Positions 11,733-22,665 are shown, counted from the first letter of the stretch. The stretch is DNA of 64,000 nucleotides from CAMPJU01 sp036675265 (GCA_036675265.1 JAKFFJ010000014.1:25441-89440), one strand, 5' to 3'. Notes: generated by a model from the letters alone, not told the origin. Numbers and translations: made by a program.

Positions 11733-12215
11733 TCACGCCCCGCCGACGTGCCGCAGCAGGTCGAGCGGGTGTCGGCGGCCACCCAGGTGGTCGTCGACCG
11801 CCTGCCACACGAGCGGACTGCGATGGCGACCTGATGCGGCGCGCAGTTCGTCGGGGGTCATCCAGAGCGCCCGCGCGATGCCGGTGTCAAGCGTCCGCGC
11901 GGGATCATGGGCTACGGGTTCGGCGGCGAAGGCGAAACGCAGGTAGTGGCGCCCGTCGTCGCCGTCGCTGGCCGGCGCCTTCCACTGGTAGGCGGCGATG
12001 AAGCCGGTGAGTCGCACGTCCCAGCCGGTTTCCTCGCGGGTCTCGCGCAGCGCGGCGTCGACCAGGCTCTCGTCCGGCTCCAGGTGTCCCGCGGGCTGGT
12101 TGAGCACGAGCCGGCCGCCGGCCGTTTCCTCCACCATCAGCAGGCGCCCGTCGGCGACGACCACGGTGGCCACGGTCACGTCCGGTTGCCAGAACCTGCC
12201 TTCGCGATAGCTCAT
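11733..12215 (-). CDS. Nudix hydrolase (NudJ-like)
   Basis: 160-residue Nudix pyrophosphohydrolase. The Nudix box is complete, from GHLEPDESLVDAAL into RETREETGW, giving the GX5EX7REUXEEXGU pattern. The position just upstream of mnmA on the same strand matches the E. coli order nudJ-mnmA-hflD, so NudJ (phosphatase of HMP-PP and nucleoside phosphates) is the best guess, but the substrate cannot be read from sequence. The start MSYREGRFW fits the beginning of the domain; a longer open frame upstream overlaps the divergent clpS. The gap to clpS is 73 bases. Confidence 0.9.
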   Translation of the reverse strand: MSYREGRFWQPDVTVATVVVADGRLLMVEETAGGRLVLNQPAGHLEPDESLVDAALRETREETGWDVRLTGFIAAYQWKAPASDGDDGRHYLRFAFAAEPVAHDPARTLDTGIARALWMTPDELRAASGRHRSPLVWQAVDDHLGGRRHPLDLLRHVGGA

Positions 12216-12276
12216 GCGGCCATTGTCCGGTGACCGGGGCGCCCGCGTCCACGATCCCGGGCGCGCGGCCCCTTCG

Positions 12277-12288
12277 TATAATCGACCG
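12277..12288 (+). promoter_or_regulatory. Consensus -10 box directly before clpS (possible leaderless mRNA)
   Basis: A perfect TATAAT (12277-12282) ends six bases before the clpS ATG at 12289. A transcription start 6-7 bases after the -10 box would fall on the ATG itself, giving an mRNA with no leader. No ribosome-binding sequence lies between box and ATG. The -35 region is weak. Confidence 0.55.
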
Positions 12289-12627
12289 ATGGCAGGCAAG
12301 CGCGACCAGGGCACCCACCACGAGCACGAACGCGACCATGGCGTCCTGGTGGAAACCGGCAAGCCGGAGGTCGCCCGGCCGCCGCTGTACTCGGTGATGC
12401 TGCTCAACGACGACTACACGCCGATGGACTTCGTGGTCGAGGTCCTGGTGCGCTTCTTCGCGATGAACCTGGAGAAGGCCACCCAGGTGATGCTGCACGT
12501 CCATACGCGCGGCCGGGGCGTATGCGGCGTCTACACGCGCGAGGTCGCAGAGTCCAAGGTGGCGCAAGTGAATGAATTCTCAAGGCTCAACCAGCACCCC
12601 CTGCTTTGCACGATGGAAAAGGCGTAA
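12289..12627 (+). CDS. clpS: ATP-dependent Clp protease adaptor ClpS
   Basis: 112-residue cytoplasmic adaptor that recognises N-degron substrates (Leu, Phe, Tyr, Trp at the N-terminus) and hands them to ClpAP. The core is LLNDDYTPMDFVVEVL, then ATQVMLHVHTRGRGVCGVYT and the C-terminal QHPLLCTMEKA. The residues of the hydrophobic pocket (Asn-Asp, the Met of MLHVH and the His) are present. It is followed after 67 bases by clpA, its partner, as in most gammaproteobacteria. Confidence 0.97.
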   Translation: MAGKRDQGTHHEHERDHGVLVETGKPEVARPPLYSVMLLNDDYTPMDFVVEVLVRFFAMNLEKATQVMLHVHTRGRGVCGVYTREVAESKVAQVNEFSRLNQHPLLCTMEKA

Positions 12628-12694
12628 AAGTGTGGAAACGAGCGCCCTCCGCCCCCATTGAAGGACGCAGCCAACCCCGCAGGGCGATCGACCA

Positions 12695-14959
<2,265 letters not shown>

Positions 14960-14977
14960 CCGGCGCGCGCCGGCAAC

Positions 14978-15005
14978 AAAAAAGGCGGCCGAGGCCGCCT
15001 TTTTA
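14978..15005. terminator. Bidirectional intrinsic terminator between clpA and infA
   Basis: GGCGGCC-GA-GGCCGCC forms a strong stem, flanked by a run of A on the left and a run of T on the right. It can therefore end transcription of clpA on the plus strand and infA on the minus strand, which converge here with 64 bases between stops. Confidence 0.85.
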
Positions 15006-15023
15006 TTCAATAGGATATGTGGA

Positions 15024-15242
15024 TCACTTCATGCGATACGTGATCCGGCCCTTGGTGAGGTCGTACGGGGTCATTTCGACCTTGACCTTGTCGCCGGTGA
15101 GGATCCGGATGTAGTGCTTGCGCATGCGCCCGGAGATGTGGGCGATGATCTCGTGGCCGTTCTCCAGCTTCACCCGGAACATGGTGTTCGGGAGGGTTTC
15201 GGAGACCGTGCCCTCGAATTCGATGCAATCGTCTTTCGACAT
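15024..15242 (-). CDS. infA: Translation initiation factor IF-1
   Basis: 72-residue S1-like (OB-fold) factor that binds the ribosomal A site during initiation. The sequence MSKDDCIEFEGTVSETLPN through GDKVKVEMTPYDLTKGRITY and RMK is a full-length, highly conserved IF-1. The start codon is fixed by the family length. It is separated from aat by about 90 bases that contain a good promoter match. Confidence 0.98.
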   Translation of the reverse strand: MSKDDCIEFEGTVSETLPNTMFRVKLENGHEIIAHISGRMRKHYIRILTGDKVKVEMTPYDLTKGRITYRMK

Positions 15243-15286
15243 GTGTACCCGTGTTGCAGGGCGCTGGAACGCGCCCGAAGCGGGCA

Positions 15287-15316
15287 ATTGTGCCACGGCG
15301 GCGCCCTTTGGCGCAA
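15287..15316 (-). promoter_or_regulatory. Candidate infA promoter
   Basis: On the minus strand TTGCGC (-35) and CACAAT (-10) are separated by 18 bases, about 45 bases before the infA ATG. The match is moderate, but it stands in the only gap upstream of infA. Confidence 0.35.
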
Positions 15317-15334
15317 AACGCCCGCGGCCGCCAG

Positions 15335-16084
15335 TCAGCCTGGGGGCATGCCCGCCAGGGCCGCGGCCGGCAGCGTGCCGAAGGCAGCGCGCCACGCACC
15401 CTGCGGGCCCTCCCTGTCGACGAGCCGGGAGATCGCTTCGATGAAGCGGGGACGCGGCCAGGCCTCCGCGCCGAGCCGCCGCAGGTGCGGGGTCTCCAGC
15501 TGCGCGTCGACCAGCGGCCAGCCCCATGCGGCAAGCCGATGGGCGAGGGCGGCCAGCGCGACTTTCGACCCGCCGCTCTCGGCACTGAACATGCTCTCGG
15601 CGAAGAACATCCGGCCGACCGCCACGCCGTAGAGGCCACCGACAAGCCGGCCGTCGGGGTCCGTCACCTCGATGCTGTGCGCATGGCCCAGTCGGTGCAG
15701 CGTCGCGTAGGCCGCCTGCATCCCGGCGGTGATCCAGGTGCCGTCCTGGCCAGGGCGCGGGGCATCCGCGCACGCGGCGACCACCGATTCGAAGCCATGG
15801 TCGGCGCGGACGCGCCAGTCGCTGCGGGCCAGGCCGCGCCGAAAGCGTCGCGACAGGTGCACCCCGTCGGTCCGGAACACCATGCGCGGGTCGGGGCTCC
15901 ACCACAGCAGCGGCTGGCCGGCGGACGACCAGGGGAAGATGCCATGCCGGTAGGCATTGAGCAGGCGTTCGGGCGACAGGTCGCCGCCGATCGCCAGCAG
16001 GCCCTCGGGCATGTCCAGTGCGGCATCGACGGGCGGGAACGGTGCGCCCGGGTGCGGTGACAGCAAGGCAGGGCGCCCGGGCAT
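15335..16084 (-). CDS. aat: Leucyl/phenylalanyl-tRNA--protein transferase
   Basis: 249-residue enzyme that adds Leu or Phe from aminoacyl-tRNA to proteins with N-terminal Lys or Arg, creating the N-degrons read by ClpS, whose gene lies close by. Family motifs: EGLLAIGGDLSPERLLNAY, HGIFPW, WWSPDPRMV, and GGLYGVAVGRMFFAESMFS. The start ATG overlaps the upstream gene stop (TGATG). The aat-infA/clpA-clpS neighbourhood is conserved in gammaproteobacteria. Confidence 0.97.
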   Translation of the reverse strand: MPGRPALLSPHPGAPFPPVDAALDMPEGLLAIGGDLSPERLLNAYRHGIFPWSSAGQPLLWWSPDPRMVFRTDGVHLSRRFRRGLARSDWRVRADHGFESVVAACADAPRPGQDGTWITAGMQAAYATLHRLGHAHSIEVTDPDGRLVGGLYGVAVGRMFFAESMFSAESGGSKVALAALAHRLAAWGWPLVDAQLETPHLRRLGAEAWPRPRFIEAISRLVDREGPQGAWRAAFGTLPAAALAGMPPG

Positions 16085-17211
16085 CACGCGCGCTCCCGGA
16101 ACGGACTGCGTGCCGACAGCACCGCCGCGTGCCGGTGCACCGCCGACGTTTCCTCCGCGCACCAGGGCCGCAGGGCCGCGGCGAAGCCGGCGTCCGCGAT
16201 CCAGTGGCGGCTGCGCACCAGCGTCGGCAGGAAGCCACGCGCGAGCTTGTGCTCGCCCTGCGCTCCCGGCTCGAACCTGGCAAGGCCTTCGCGCAGGCAG
16301 TACTCGATGCCCTGGTAGTAGCAGGCCTCGAAGTGCAGCCCGGGCACGGATTCGGCCGTGCCCCAGTAACGGCCATACAGCGTGTCGCGGCCGCGCAGGC
16401 ACAGGGCGCCGGCGACCGGCAGGTCGTCGCGCATCGCCAGCACCAGCACGAGGTTCCGCGGCATCGCACGTGCCAGGTGCCGGAGGAACGCCAGCGTCAG
16501 CGCGGGCGTGTTCCCGTACTCGGCGAAGGTCTGCAGGTAGAAGCCGTGGATGGCGGCAAGGTCGCGCTCGCTGGCCTCGTCGCCGTGCACGACGCGGAAT
16601 TCGATGCCCGCGCGGCGCACCTTCGCCCGCTCCTGGCGGATGTTCTTCCGGTGCCGGTGGTCCATTGCGCCCAGGAATGCGTCGAAGTCCGTCCAGCCGT
16701 CGCGGTTGCGCCAGTGGTACTGGATGTCGGCGCGCGGCAGCCAGCGCGCGTCGAAGGCCGCATCCTCGTCGACCCGGTGGAAGTTGACGTGGGCCGACGA
16801 CAGGCCGAGTTCGCCCGCGTGCGCCGCCACCGCCGCCTGCAGCGCCGCCCGCGCAACGCCATCGCGGGCGAGCAGCCGCGGCCCGGTCACCGGGGTGTAG
16901 GGCACCGCGCCGAGCCACTTCGGGAAGTAATCGGCGCCGTGGCGTGCATAGGCGTGCGCCCACGCGTGGTCGAACACGAACTCGCCGTGCGAGTTGTCCT
17001 TCAGGTAGCCAGGTGCCGCCGCGACGAGCGTGTCACCGTCCCACCAGGCCAGGTGGTGGGGCGTCCAGCCGTACGCGGCGCGGATGCAGCCGTGGCGCTC
17101 GAGCCCGGCGAGGAACGCATGGGCCACGAACGGATTGGCACCGTCGTGCAGCGCGTCCCACGCATCGGCGGGGATGTCGTCCAGGCGGGTGGCGACGCGC
17201 AGCGTCGGCAT
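16084..17211 (-). CDS. Peptidogalycan-type GNAT acyltransferase (COG3146)
   Basis: 375-residue protein of the COG3146/DUF482 family, related to FemAB and GNAT acyltransferases; no specific substrate is established. Visible landmarks are AWDALHDGANPFVAHAFL near the N-terminus, then KWLGAVPYTPVTGPRLL, SSAHVNFHRVDEDAAF, a basic segment (DHRHRKNIRQERAKVRRAG) and LHFEACYYQGIEYCLREGL near the C-terminus. It lies between trxB (20 bases) and aat (one-base overlap), so it is part of that operon. The start MPTLRVATRL is the first reasonable one after the trxB stop. Confidence 0.88.
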   Translation of the reverse strand: MPTLRVATRLDDIPADAWDALHDGANPFVAHAFLAGLERHGCIRAAYGWTPHHLAWWDGDTLVAAAPGYLKDNSHGEFVFDHAWAHAYARHGADYFPKWLGAVPYTPVTGPRLLARDGVARAALQAAVAAHAGELGLSSAHVNFHRVDEDAAFDARWLPRADIQYHWRNRDGWTDFDAFLGAMDHRHRKNIRQERAKVRRAGIEFRVVHGDEASERDLAAIHGFYLQTFAEYGNTPALTLAFLRHLARAMPRNLVLVLAMRDDLPVAGALCLRGRDTLYGRYWGTAESVPGLHFEACYYQGIEYCLREGLARFEPGAQGEHKLARGFLPTLVRSRHWIADAGFAAALRPWCAEETSAVHRHAAVLSARSPFRERA

Positions 17212-17231
17212 CGTGGCCACCCGGGCGCGCG

Positions 17232-18185
17232 TCAGTCGCCCTTGTCGAGGAACTTCTCGGCGTCGAGCGCGGCCATGCACCCGAAGCCGGCCGAGGTGAT
17301 GGCCTGGCGGTAGTGCTGGTCGGCGACGTCGCCGGCGGCGAACACGCCCGGCACCGACGTTTCCGTCGCGCCGCCGGCCAGGCCGGAACGGATCTCGAGA
17401 TAGCCGTTGTGCATCGCCAGCTGGCCTTCGAACAACGAAGTGTTCGGCGTGTGGCCGATGGCCACGAAGAAGCCATGGATCGCCAGGTCGCGGGTGCTGC
17501 CGTCCTGGGTGGACTTGACGCGCAGGCCGGTGACGCCGGCCTCGTCGCCCAGCACCTCGTCGACGACGTGGTGCCACACCGGCTCGATCTTGCCGGCCTG
17601 GATCTTCGCGAACAGCTTGTCCTGCATGATCTTCTCGGCCCGGAGCGAGTCGCGGCGGTGCACCAGGTAGACCTTGCGCGCGATGTTGGCCAGGTACAGC
17701 GCTTCCTCCACCGCGGTGTTGCCGCCGCCCACCACGGCAACGTCCTGGTCACGGTAGAAGAAGCCGTCGCAGGTCGCGCACGCGGACACGCCGCGTCCCT
17801 TGTATTTCTCCTCCGATTCGAGCCCCAGGTACTTGGCCGTCGCGCCGGTCGCGATCACCAGCGCGTCGGCGGTGTACTCGCCGCTGTCTCCCTTGAGGCG
17901 GAACGGGCGCGAGGACAGGTCGGCGGTGTGGATGTGGTCGAACACGACTTCGGTGTCGAAGCGCTCGGCATGCGCCTGCATGCGGTTCATCAGGTCCGGG
18001 CCCATCAGCCCGTGCGCGTCGCCGGGCCAGTTGTCGACTTCGGTGGTGGTCATCAGCTGGCCGCCCTGCTGCAGGCCGGTGACCAGCACCGGCTTGAGGT
18101 TGGCGCGGGCGGCGTAGACGGCGGCGGTCCAGCCGGCAGGGCCGGAACCGAGGATCAGGAGGCGGCAGTGCTTGGCGTGTGTCAT
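17232..18185 (-). CDS. trxB: Thioredoxin-disulfide reductase
   Basis: 317-residue NADPH-dependent flavoenzyme that reduces thioredoxin in the cytoplasm. The FAD-binding GSGPAGWTAAVYAARANL is at the N-terminus, the redox pair is Cys136-Ala-Thr-Cys139, the NADPH-binding motif is VVGGGNTAVEEALYL, and the second FAD motif is VFAAGDVAD. Length matches E. coli TrxB (321). It begins the trxB-acyltransferase-aat run and is divergent from ald with 66 bases between starts. Confidence 0.97.
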   Translation of the reverse strand: MTHAKHCRLLILGSGPAGWTAAVYAARANLKPVLVTGLQQGGQLMTTTEVDNWPGDAHGLMGPDLMNRMQAHAERFDTEVVFDHIHTADLSSRPFRLKGDSGEYTADALVIATGATAKYLGLESEEKYKGRGVSACATCDGFFYRDQDVAVVGGGNTAVEEALYLANIARKVYLVHRRDSLRAEKIMQDKLFAKIQAGKIEPVWHHVVDEVLGDEAGVTGLRVKSTQDGSTRDLAIHGFFVAIGHTPNTSLFEGQLAMHNGYLEIRSGLAGGATETSVPGVFAAGDVADQHYRQAITSAGFGCMAALDAEKFLDKGD

Positions 18186-18251
18186 GGCCGATATAATCGC
18201 ATGGCTTCCGGCCGCCCGGCCGGCATTTTTCTTTCAGCGAGGCGTGCAGAA
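18186..18251. promoter_or_regulatory. Divergent promoter region of trxB and ald
   Basis: The AT-rich heptamer at 18191-18197 gives TATAAT on the plus strand (for ald, about 54 bases before its ATG) and TTATAT on the minus strand, ending five bases before the trxB ATG. The two promoters thus share nearly the same -10 bases, and the trxB message would have almost no leader. The -35 regions are weak on both strands. Confidence 0.45.
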
Positions 18252-19322
18252 ATGCGGATCGGCGTACCCAAGGAAACCAAGACCCTCGAAGGTCGCGTGG
18301 CACTGGTCCCGGCCGCCGCCGGCGACCTGGTCAAGCGCGGGCACGAGGTGTGGCTCGAGCAGGGCGCGGGCCTGAAGTCCGGTTTCCAGGACGCGCAGTA
18401 CACGCAGCTCGGCGTGCACATCGCGCCCGATGCGGCGGCGCTGTACGAGAAGGGCGAGATGATCGTCAAGGTCAAGGAACCGATCGCCGGCGACCTGCAG
18501 CACCTGCGTCGCGACCACCTGCTGTTCTGCTACCTCCACCTGGCCGCCGAGCCGGCGCTCACCAGGCGCCTGCTCGACATCGGCCTGACCAGCGTCGCGT
18601 TCGAGACCGTCGAGCTGCCCAACGGCGAGCTCCCGTTGCTGGCGCCGATGTCGATCATCGCGGGCAAGATCGCAGTGCAGGTCGGCACCACGCTGCTGCA
18701 CCTGCCGCAGCAGGGCAAGGGCAAGCTCCTCGGCGGCCTGCCGTCGACCGAGCGCGGCAAGGTCGTGGTGTTCGGCGCGGGCAAGGCCGGTGGCGCTTCG
18801 GCGGCGCTGGCCGCGGCCGGTGGCGCGAACGTCACCGTATTCGAGATGCGCCAGGACCGCATGGACGAGATGATGGCCCTGGGCGCCAACGTCACGGCGC
18901 TGTATCCGTACCACGATGTCGTCGCGCGCGAGGTCGCCTCGGCCGACCTGGTGATCGGCGCAGTGCTGGTCACCGGCGCCAAGGCGCCGCGCGTGATGAC
19001 CCGCGAGATGCTGGTCGGGATGGAGGACGGCAGCGTGGTGGTCGACATCTCGATCGACCAGGGCGGTTGCTTCGAGACCTCGCGGCCGACCTCCTGGAAG
19101 GAACCGACCTACGTGGAGGAGGGCGTGACCCACTTCTGCGTGACCAACATGCCCGGCTCGGTGCCCCAGACCAGCTCCCAGGCGATTTGCGCGGCGATCC
19201 TGCCGTGGGTCAACAAGCTGGCCTCGGGCGACCAGTGGCGTTCCAACGAGGCGCTGATGAAGGGCATCAACACCGAGGGCGGCGAGCTGATCCATCCGGC
19301 CTTGCAGGGCATGAAACTCTAG
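18252..19322 (+). CDS. ald: Alanine dehydrogenase
   Basis: 356-residue NAD-dependent enzyme converting L-alanine to pyruvate and ammonia (or the reverse). The N-terminus MRIGVPKETKTLEGRVALVP is diagnostic of the alanine dehydrogenase/transhydrogenase family, with catalytic residues expected in KVKEPIAGDL and LLFCYLHLAAEP. The nucleotide-binding motif is VVVFGAGKAGG, followed by VTVFEMRQDRMDEM, and DISIDQGGCFETSRPT is typical of Ald. Length fits alanine dehydrogenase and is too short for PntA. It lies between trxB and ftsK, 46 bases before the latter. Confidence 0.88.
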   Translation: MRIGVPKETKTLEGRVALVPAAAGDLVKRGHEVWLEQGAGLKSGFQDAQYTQLGVHIAPDAAALYEKGEMIVKVKEPIAGDLQHLRRDHLLFCYLHLAAEPALTRRLLDIGLTSVAFETVELPNGELPLLAPMSIIAGKIAVQVGTTLLHLPQQGKGKLLGGLPSTERGKVVVFGAGKAGGASAALAAAGGANVTVFEMRQDRMDEMMALGANVTALYPYHDVVAREVASADLVIGAVLVTGAKAPRVMTREMLVGMEDGSVVVDISIDQGGCFETSRPTSWKEPTYVEEGVTHFCVTNMPGSVPQTSSQAICAAILPWVNKLASGDQWRSNEALMKGINTEGGELIHPALQGMKL

Positions 19323-19368
19323 TGCAGGATCAAGGGCCTACGATCGTTTCTTGAGGTACAACAACACG

Positions 19369-21735
19369 GTGGCACGGGAACTCCCGGAACGCGCCAACCC
19401 CCGACGCGCCGCCAAGGCGGCGCCGACGGCCGCCGACCCACGGCGGCAACGCCTGTGGCGCGACCTGGCGATGATCGCGATCGCGCCGCTGCTGCTCTAC
19501 CTGCTGGCCAGCCTCGTCACGTTCTCGCCCCAGGACCCGGGCTGGTCCAGCTCGGGCAGCGTGACCGCGCCGCTGCACAACGTGGGCGGCCAGGTGGGCG
19601 CGCTGCTGGCCGACGTCCTGTTCAACCTGGTCGGGTACGCGGCCTACCTGCTGCCGCTGATGCTCGGCCTGATCGCATGGATCGCCCTGTTCGCGGTGGA
19701 TCGGGAAGGGGACAGCGAACTCGGGCCGGCCCTGCGGCTGGTCGGCATCGTCGGCTTCCTGGTCGCGGCCACCGGCCTGCTGCAATTGCGTGTCGGTGCC
19801 GTGCCGGATCTTTCGGCGGGGGCGGGCGGCATCCTCGGCCAGCTGGTGGGCAACTCCCTTTACCGTGGTTTCGGCCCCATGGGCGGCAACCTGTTCCTGC
19901 TCGCATTGCTGCTGATCTCCACGACGCTGGCCACCGGCTTGTCCTGGCTGGCCGTGATGGACCGGATCGGCCTGGCCGTGCTGTCGAGCGGACCTTTCTT
20001 CTCGCGCCTGTTCCGGCGCGGCAGCAAGCAGGCGGGCGAGTGGCAGCGCGCGCGGGCCATGCGCGAGGAACGCGAAGAGGTCCGCCGCACCGACACCGAA
20101 CAGCGCGCGGTCCGCACGCCCGTCAGGATCGAGCCACCCGCCGCACCCATCGTGGAGAAGAGCGACCGCGCCAAGCGCGAGCAGCAGATCCCCCTGTTCC
20201 ATGTCGGCGACGGCAGCGGCATCCCGCCGCTCGCGCTGCTCGACGACCCCAAGCCGCAGGTCAAGGGCTATTCCGAGGAAACCCTCGAGACCCTGTCGCG
20301 GCAGATCGAATTCAAGCTGAAGGATTTCCGGATCGACGCGCAGGTCGTCGGCGCGTATCCCGGCCCCGTGATCACGCGGTTCGAGCTCGAGCCCGCGCCC
20401 GGCGTCAAGGTCAGCCAGATCAGCTCGCTCGACAAGGACATCGCGCGCGGGTTGTCGGTCAAGGCCGTGCGCGTGGTGGACGTGATCCCCGGCAAGTCGG
20501 TCGTCGGGCTGGAAACGCCGAACACGCACCGCGAGATGATCTGGCTCAGCGAGCTGCTGCGCTCCAGGGAATACGACAAGTCCGGCAGCCCGCTGACGCT
20601 GGCGCTCGGCAAGGACATCGCGGGCCGCCCGACCGTCGCCGACCTGTCGCGCATGCCGCACCTGCTGGTGGCCGGCACCACCGGTTCGGGCAAGTCGGTC
20701 GCCGTCAACGCGATGGTGCTCAGCCTGCTGTACAAGGCGTCCGCGCGCGACGTGCGGATGCTGATGATCGACCCGAAGATGCTGGAGCTGTCGGTCTACG
20801 AGGGCATCCCGCACCTGCTGGCGCCGGTGGTCACCGACATGAAGGAGGCCGCCAACGCGCTGCGCTGGTGCGTGGCGGAGATGGAGCGCCGCTACAAGCT
20901 GATGTCGGCGATGGGCGTGCGCAACCTGGCTGGCTTCAACAAGAAGGTGCGCGACGCCGAGGCCGCCGGCCAGCCGTTGCTGGACCCGTTGCACAAGCCC
21001 AACGCGGAGGCCGGGGAGGCCCCGCGCACGCTCGAGCCGTTGCCGTTCATCGTCATCTTCATCGACGAATTCGCCGACATGATGATGATCGTCGGCAAGA
21101 AGGTGGAGGAACTCATCGCACGGCTGGCGCAGAAGTCGCGCGCCGCGGGCATCCACCTCATCCTGGCGACCCAGCGCCCCTCGGTCGACGTCATCACCGG
21201 CCTGATCAAGGCCAACATCCCCACGCGCATCGCCTTCCAGGTGTCGAGCAAGATCGACTCGCGCACGATCCTGGACCAGTCCGGCGCCGAGACGCTGCTC
21301 GGCCACGGCGACATGCTGTACCTGCCGCCAGGCACCGCCATGCCCGAGCGCGTGCACGGTGCGTTCGTGTCCGACGAGGAAGTGCACCGCGTCGTCGAGC
21401 ACCTGAAGCAGTCCGGCGGCGGCACCGATTACATCGAGGGCGTGCTCGAGGACGTGCAGTCGATGGGCGAGGGCGTCGTGGTCGGCCCGACAGGCCTGCC
21501 GGAGACGGGCGGCAGCGGGGCAGGGGACGAGTCCGACCCGCTGTACGACGAGGCGGTGCGCATCGTCACCGAGACCCGGCGTGCGTCGATCTCCGGCGTG
21601 CAACGCCGGCTGAAGATCGGCTACAACCGCGCCGCCAGGCTGATCGAGGCGATGGAGGCGGCCGGGATCGTGACGCCGCCCGAGCACAATGGCGACCGCA
21701 GCGTCATCGCGCCCCCGCCGCCGCCGCGCCCCTGA
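19369..21735 (+). CDS. ftsK: DNA translocase FtsK
   Basis: 788-residue septal DNA pump that drives chromosome segregation and activates XerCD recombination at dif. The N-terminal 200 residues carry four membrane helices. A short, charged linker (about 210-290) is much shorter than in E. coli. The motor has Walker A GTTGSGKSVAVNAM near residue 436 and Walker B PFIVIFIDEFADMMM. The C-terminal gamma winged helix (SISGVQRRLKIGYNRAARL) reads KOPS. I chose the GTG at 19369 (VARELPER, after TGAGGT) since related FtsK proteins begin similarly; a TTG lies six codons upstream. lolA and rarA follow, as in many gammaproteobacteria. Confidence 0.96.
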   Translation: MARELPERANPRRAAKAAPTAADPRRQRLWRDLAMIAIAPLLLYLLASLVTFSPQDPGWSSSGSVTAPLHNVGGQVGALLADVLFNLVGYAAYLLPLMLGLIAWIALFAVDREGDSELGPALRLVGIVGFLVAATGLLQLRVGAVPDLSAGAGGILGQLVGNSLYRGFGPMGGNLFLLALLLISTTLATGLSWLAVMDRIGLAVLSSGPFFSRLFRRGSKQAGEWQRARAMREEREEVRRTDTEQRAVRTPVRIEPPAAPIVEKSDRAKREQQIPLFHVGDGSGIPPLALLDDPKPQVKGYSEETLETLSRQIEFKLKDFRIDAQVVGAYPGPVITRFELEPAPGVKVSQISSLDKDIARGLSVKAVRVVDVIPGKSVVGLETPNTHREMIWLSELLRSREYDKSGSPLTLALGKDIAGRPTVADLSRMPHLLVAGTTGSGKSVAVNAMVLSLLYKASARDVRMLMIDPKMLELSVYEGIPHLLAPVVTDMKEAANALRWCVAEMERRYKLMSAMGVRNLAGFNKKVRDAEAAGQPLLDPLHKPNAEAGEAPRTLEPLPFIVIFIDEFADMMMIVGKKVEELIARLAQKSRAAGIHLILATQRPSVDVITGLIKANIPTRIAFQVSSKIDSRTILDQSGAETLLGHGDMLYLPPGTAMPERVHGAFVSDEEVHRVVEHLKQSGGGTDYIEGVLEDVQSMGEGVVVGPTGLPETGGSGAGDESDPLYDEAVRIVTETRRASISGVQRRLKIGYNRAARLIEAMEAAGIVTPPEHNGDRSVIAPPPPPRP

Positions 21736-21845
21736 ACCCGGAACCCCCGTGGGCGCCGCCATGGCGGCGGAAGGGCCAACCCGTGAGGCCGTATTCAGCC
21801 AGGCCGCGCGACACTTGCCCCATGCGAAACCCGGAGACGATTCCC

Positions 21846-22493
21846 ATGCGTTCGACACCCAAGAAGGGCCTGCGCCTCATCGGCATGGCCGCGGCGCTTT
21901 GCGTCGCCGCCTACAGCACCGTTGCATTCGCAGGCGCGCGCGACGACCTCGATGCCTTCAGCAAGGGGCTCAAGGGCCTGGACGGCCGCTTCACCCAGCG
22001 GGTGTTCGATGATCGCGGGCAGCTCAAGGAAACCTCGTCTGGCCGCGTCGCGCTGTCCCGGCCCGACCTGTTCCGCTGGGAATACACCAAGCCGTATCCG
22101 CAGCTGATCGTGGCCGACGGCGACAAGGTCTGGGTCCACGACCCGGACCTGGAGCAGGTCACCGTGCGCCCGCAGGGCCCCGAGGAGCGCAACAGCCCGC
22201 TGGCCGCCTTGCTCGACCCGGCGCAGCGCGCGAAGCGCTTCAACATCGCCGAGGCCGGCAGCGACGACGGCCTGGAATGGCTGAAGCTGACCCCGAAGGA
22301 CAAGGACGACGCGAACTTCCGTTCCGCGCGCCTTGGCTTCGGTGACGGCGGGCTCGAACAGATGCACGTGACCGATGCGCTCGGCCAGCGCACCACGATC
22401 GCGTTCAGCCACTGGAAGCGGAACCCCGGTTTCGCCGCCGACACCTTCGACTTCACGCCGCCCGCCGGGGCCGACGTCATCGGCGAACGCTGA
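21846..22493 (+). CDS. lolA: Outer-membrane lipoprotein carrier protein LolA
   Basis: 215-residue periplasmic chaperone that carries lipoproteins from LolCDE to LolB. The first 29 residues are a signal peptide (KKGLRLIGMAAALCVAAYS, cleavage after AFA). The mature protein has the LolA pattern: LKGLDGRFTQRVFDD, SGRVALSRPDLFRWEYTKPY, PQLIVADGDKVWVHDPDL and the C-terminal FDFTPPAGADVIGER. The start MRSTPKK has CGGAG at good spacing; an ATG eight codons upstream lacks a ribosome site. A clear terminator follows. Confidence 0.95.
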   Translation: MRSTPKKGLRLIGMAAALCVAAYSTVAFAGARDDLDAFSKGLKGLDGRFTQRVFDDRGQLKETSSGRVALSRPDLFRWEYTKPYPQLIVADGDKVWVHDPDLEQVTVRPQGPEERNSPLAALLDPAQRAKRFNIAEAGSDDGLEWLKLTPKDKDDANFRSARLGFGDGGLEQMHVTDALGQRTTIAFSHWKRNPGFAADTFDFTPPAGADVIGER

Positions 22494-22518
22494 ACACGCG
22501 AACGGATCGAGCACGATG

Positions 22519-22543
22519 ACGGCGGCCGCGAGGCCGCCGTTTT
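22519..22543 (+). terminator. Intrinsic terminator after lolA
   Basis: ACGGCGGCC-GCGA-GGCCGCCGT forms a nine-base-pair stem followed by TTTTCG, 25 bases after the lolA stop. Confidence 0.8.
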
Positions 22544-22621
22544 CGTTCGGGTAGGCCGGCGTTCAGCCCCACGCGGCCGCCTGCACGCGCCATCGACCAA
22601 CGCCACCCGATAGTGGCCCCC

Positions 22622-22644
22622 GTAGGAGCGGCGTGAGCCGCGAC
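22622..22644. repeat. REP-like palindromic repeat
   Basis: GTAGGAGCGGCGTGAGCCGC followed by GAC is an extragenic palindrome with stem GCGGC/GCCGC. It matches the general GTAGGAGCGGC...GCCGCGA type of REP sequence that is scattered in xanthomonad and pseudomonad genomes. It lies in the lolA-hypothetical gap. Only one copy was seen here. Confidence 0.7.
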
Positions 22645-22665
22645 AGATTTCCACGGGGAACCACG

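Noticed and set aside
18252..19322. NAD(P) transhydrogenase subunit alpha (pntA) instead of alanine dehydrogenase.
   Set aside because: The length of 356 residues and the DISIDQGGCFETSRPT motif fit alanine dehydrogenase, and no pntB or membrane subunit follows.
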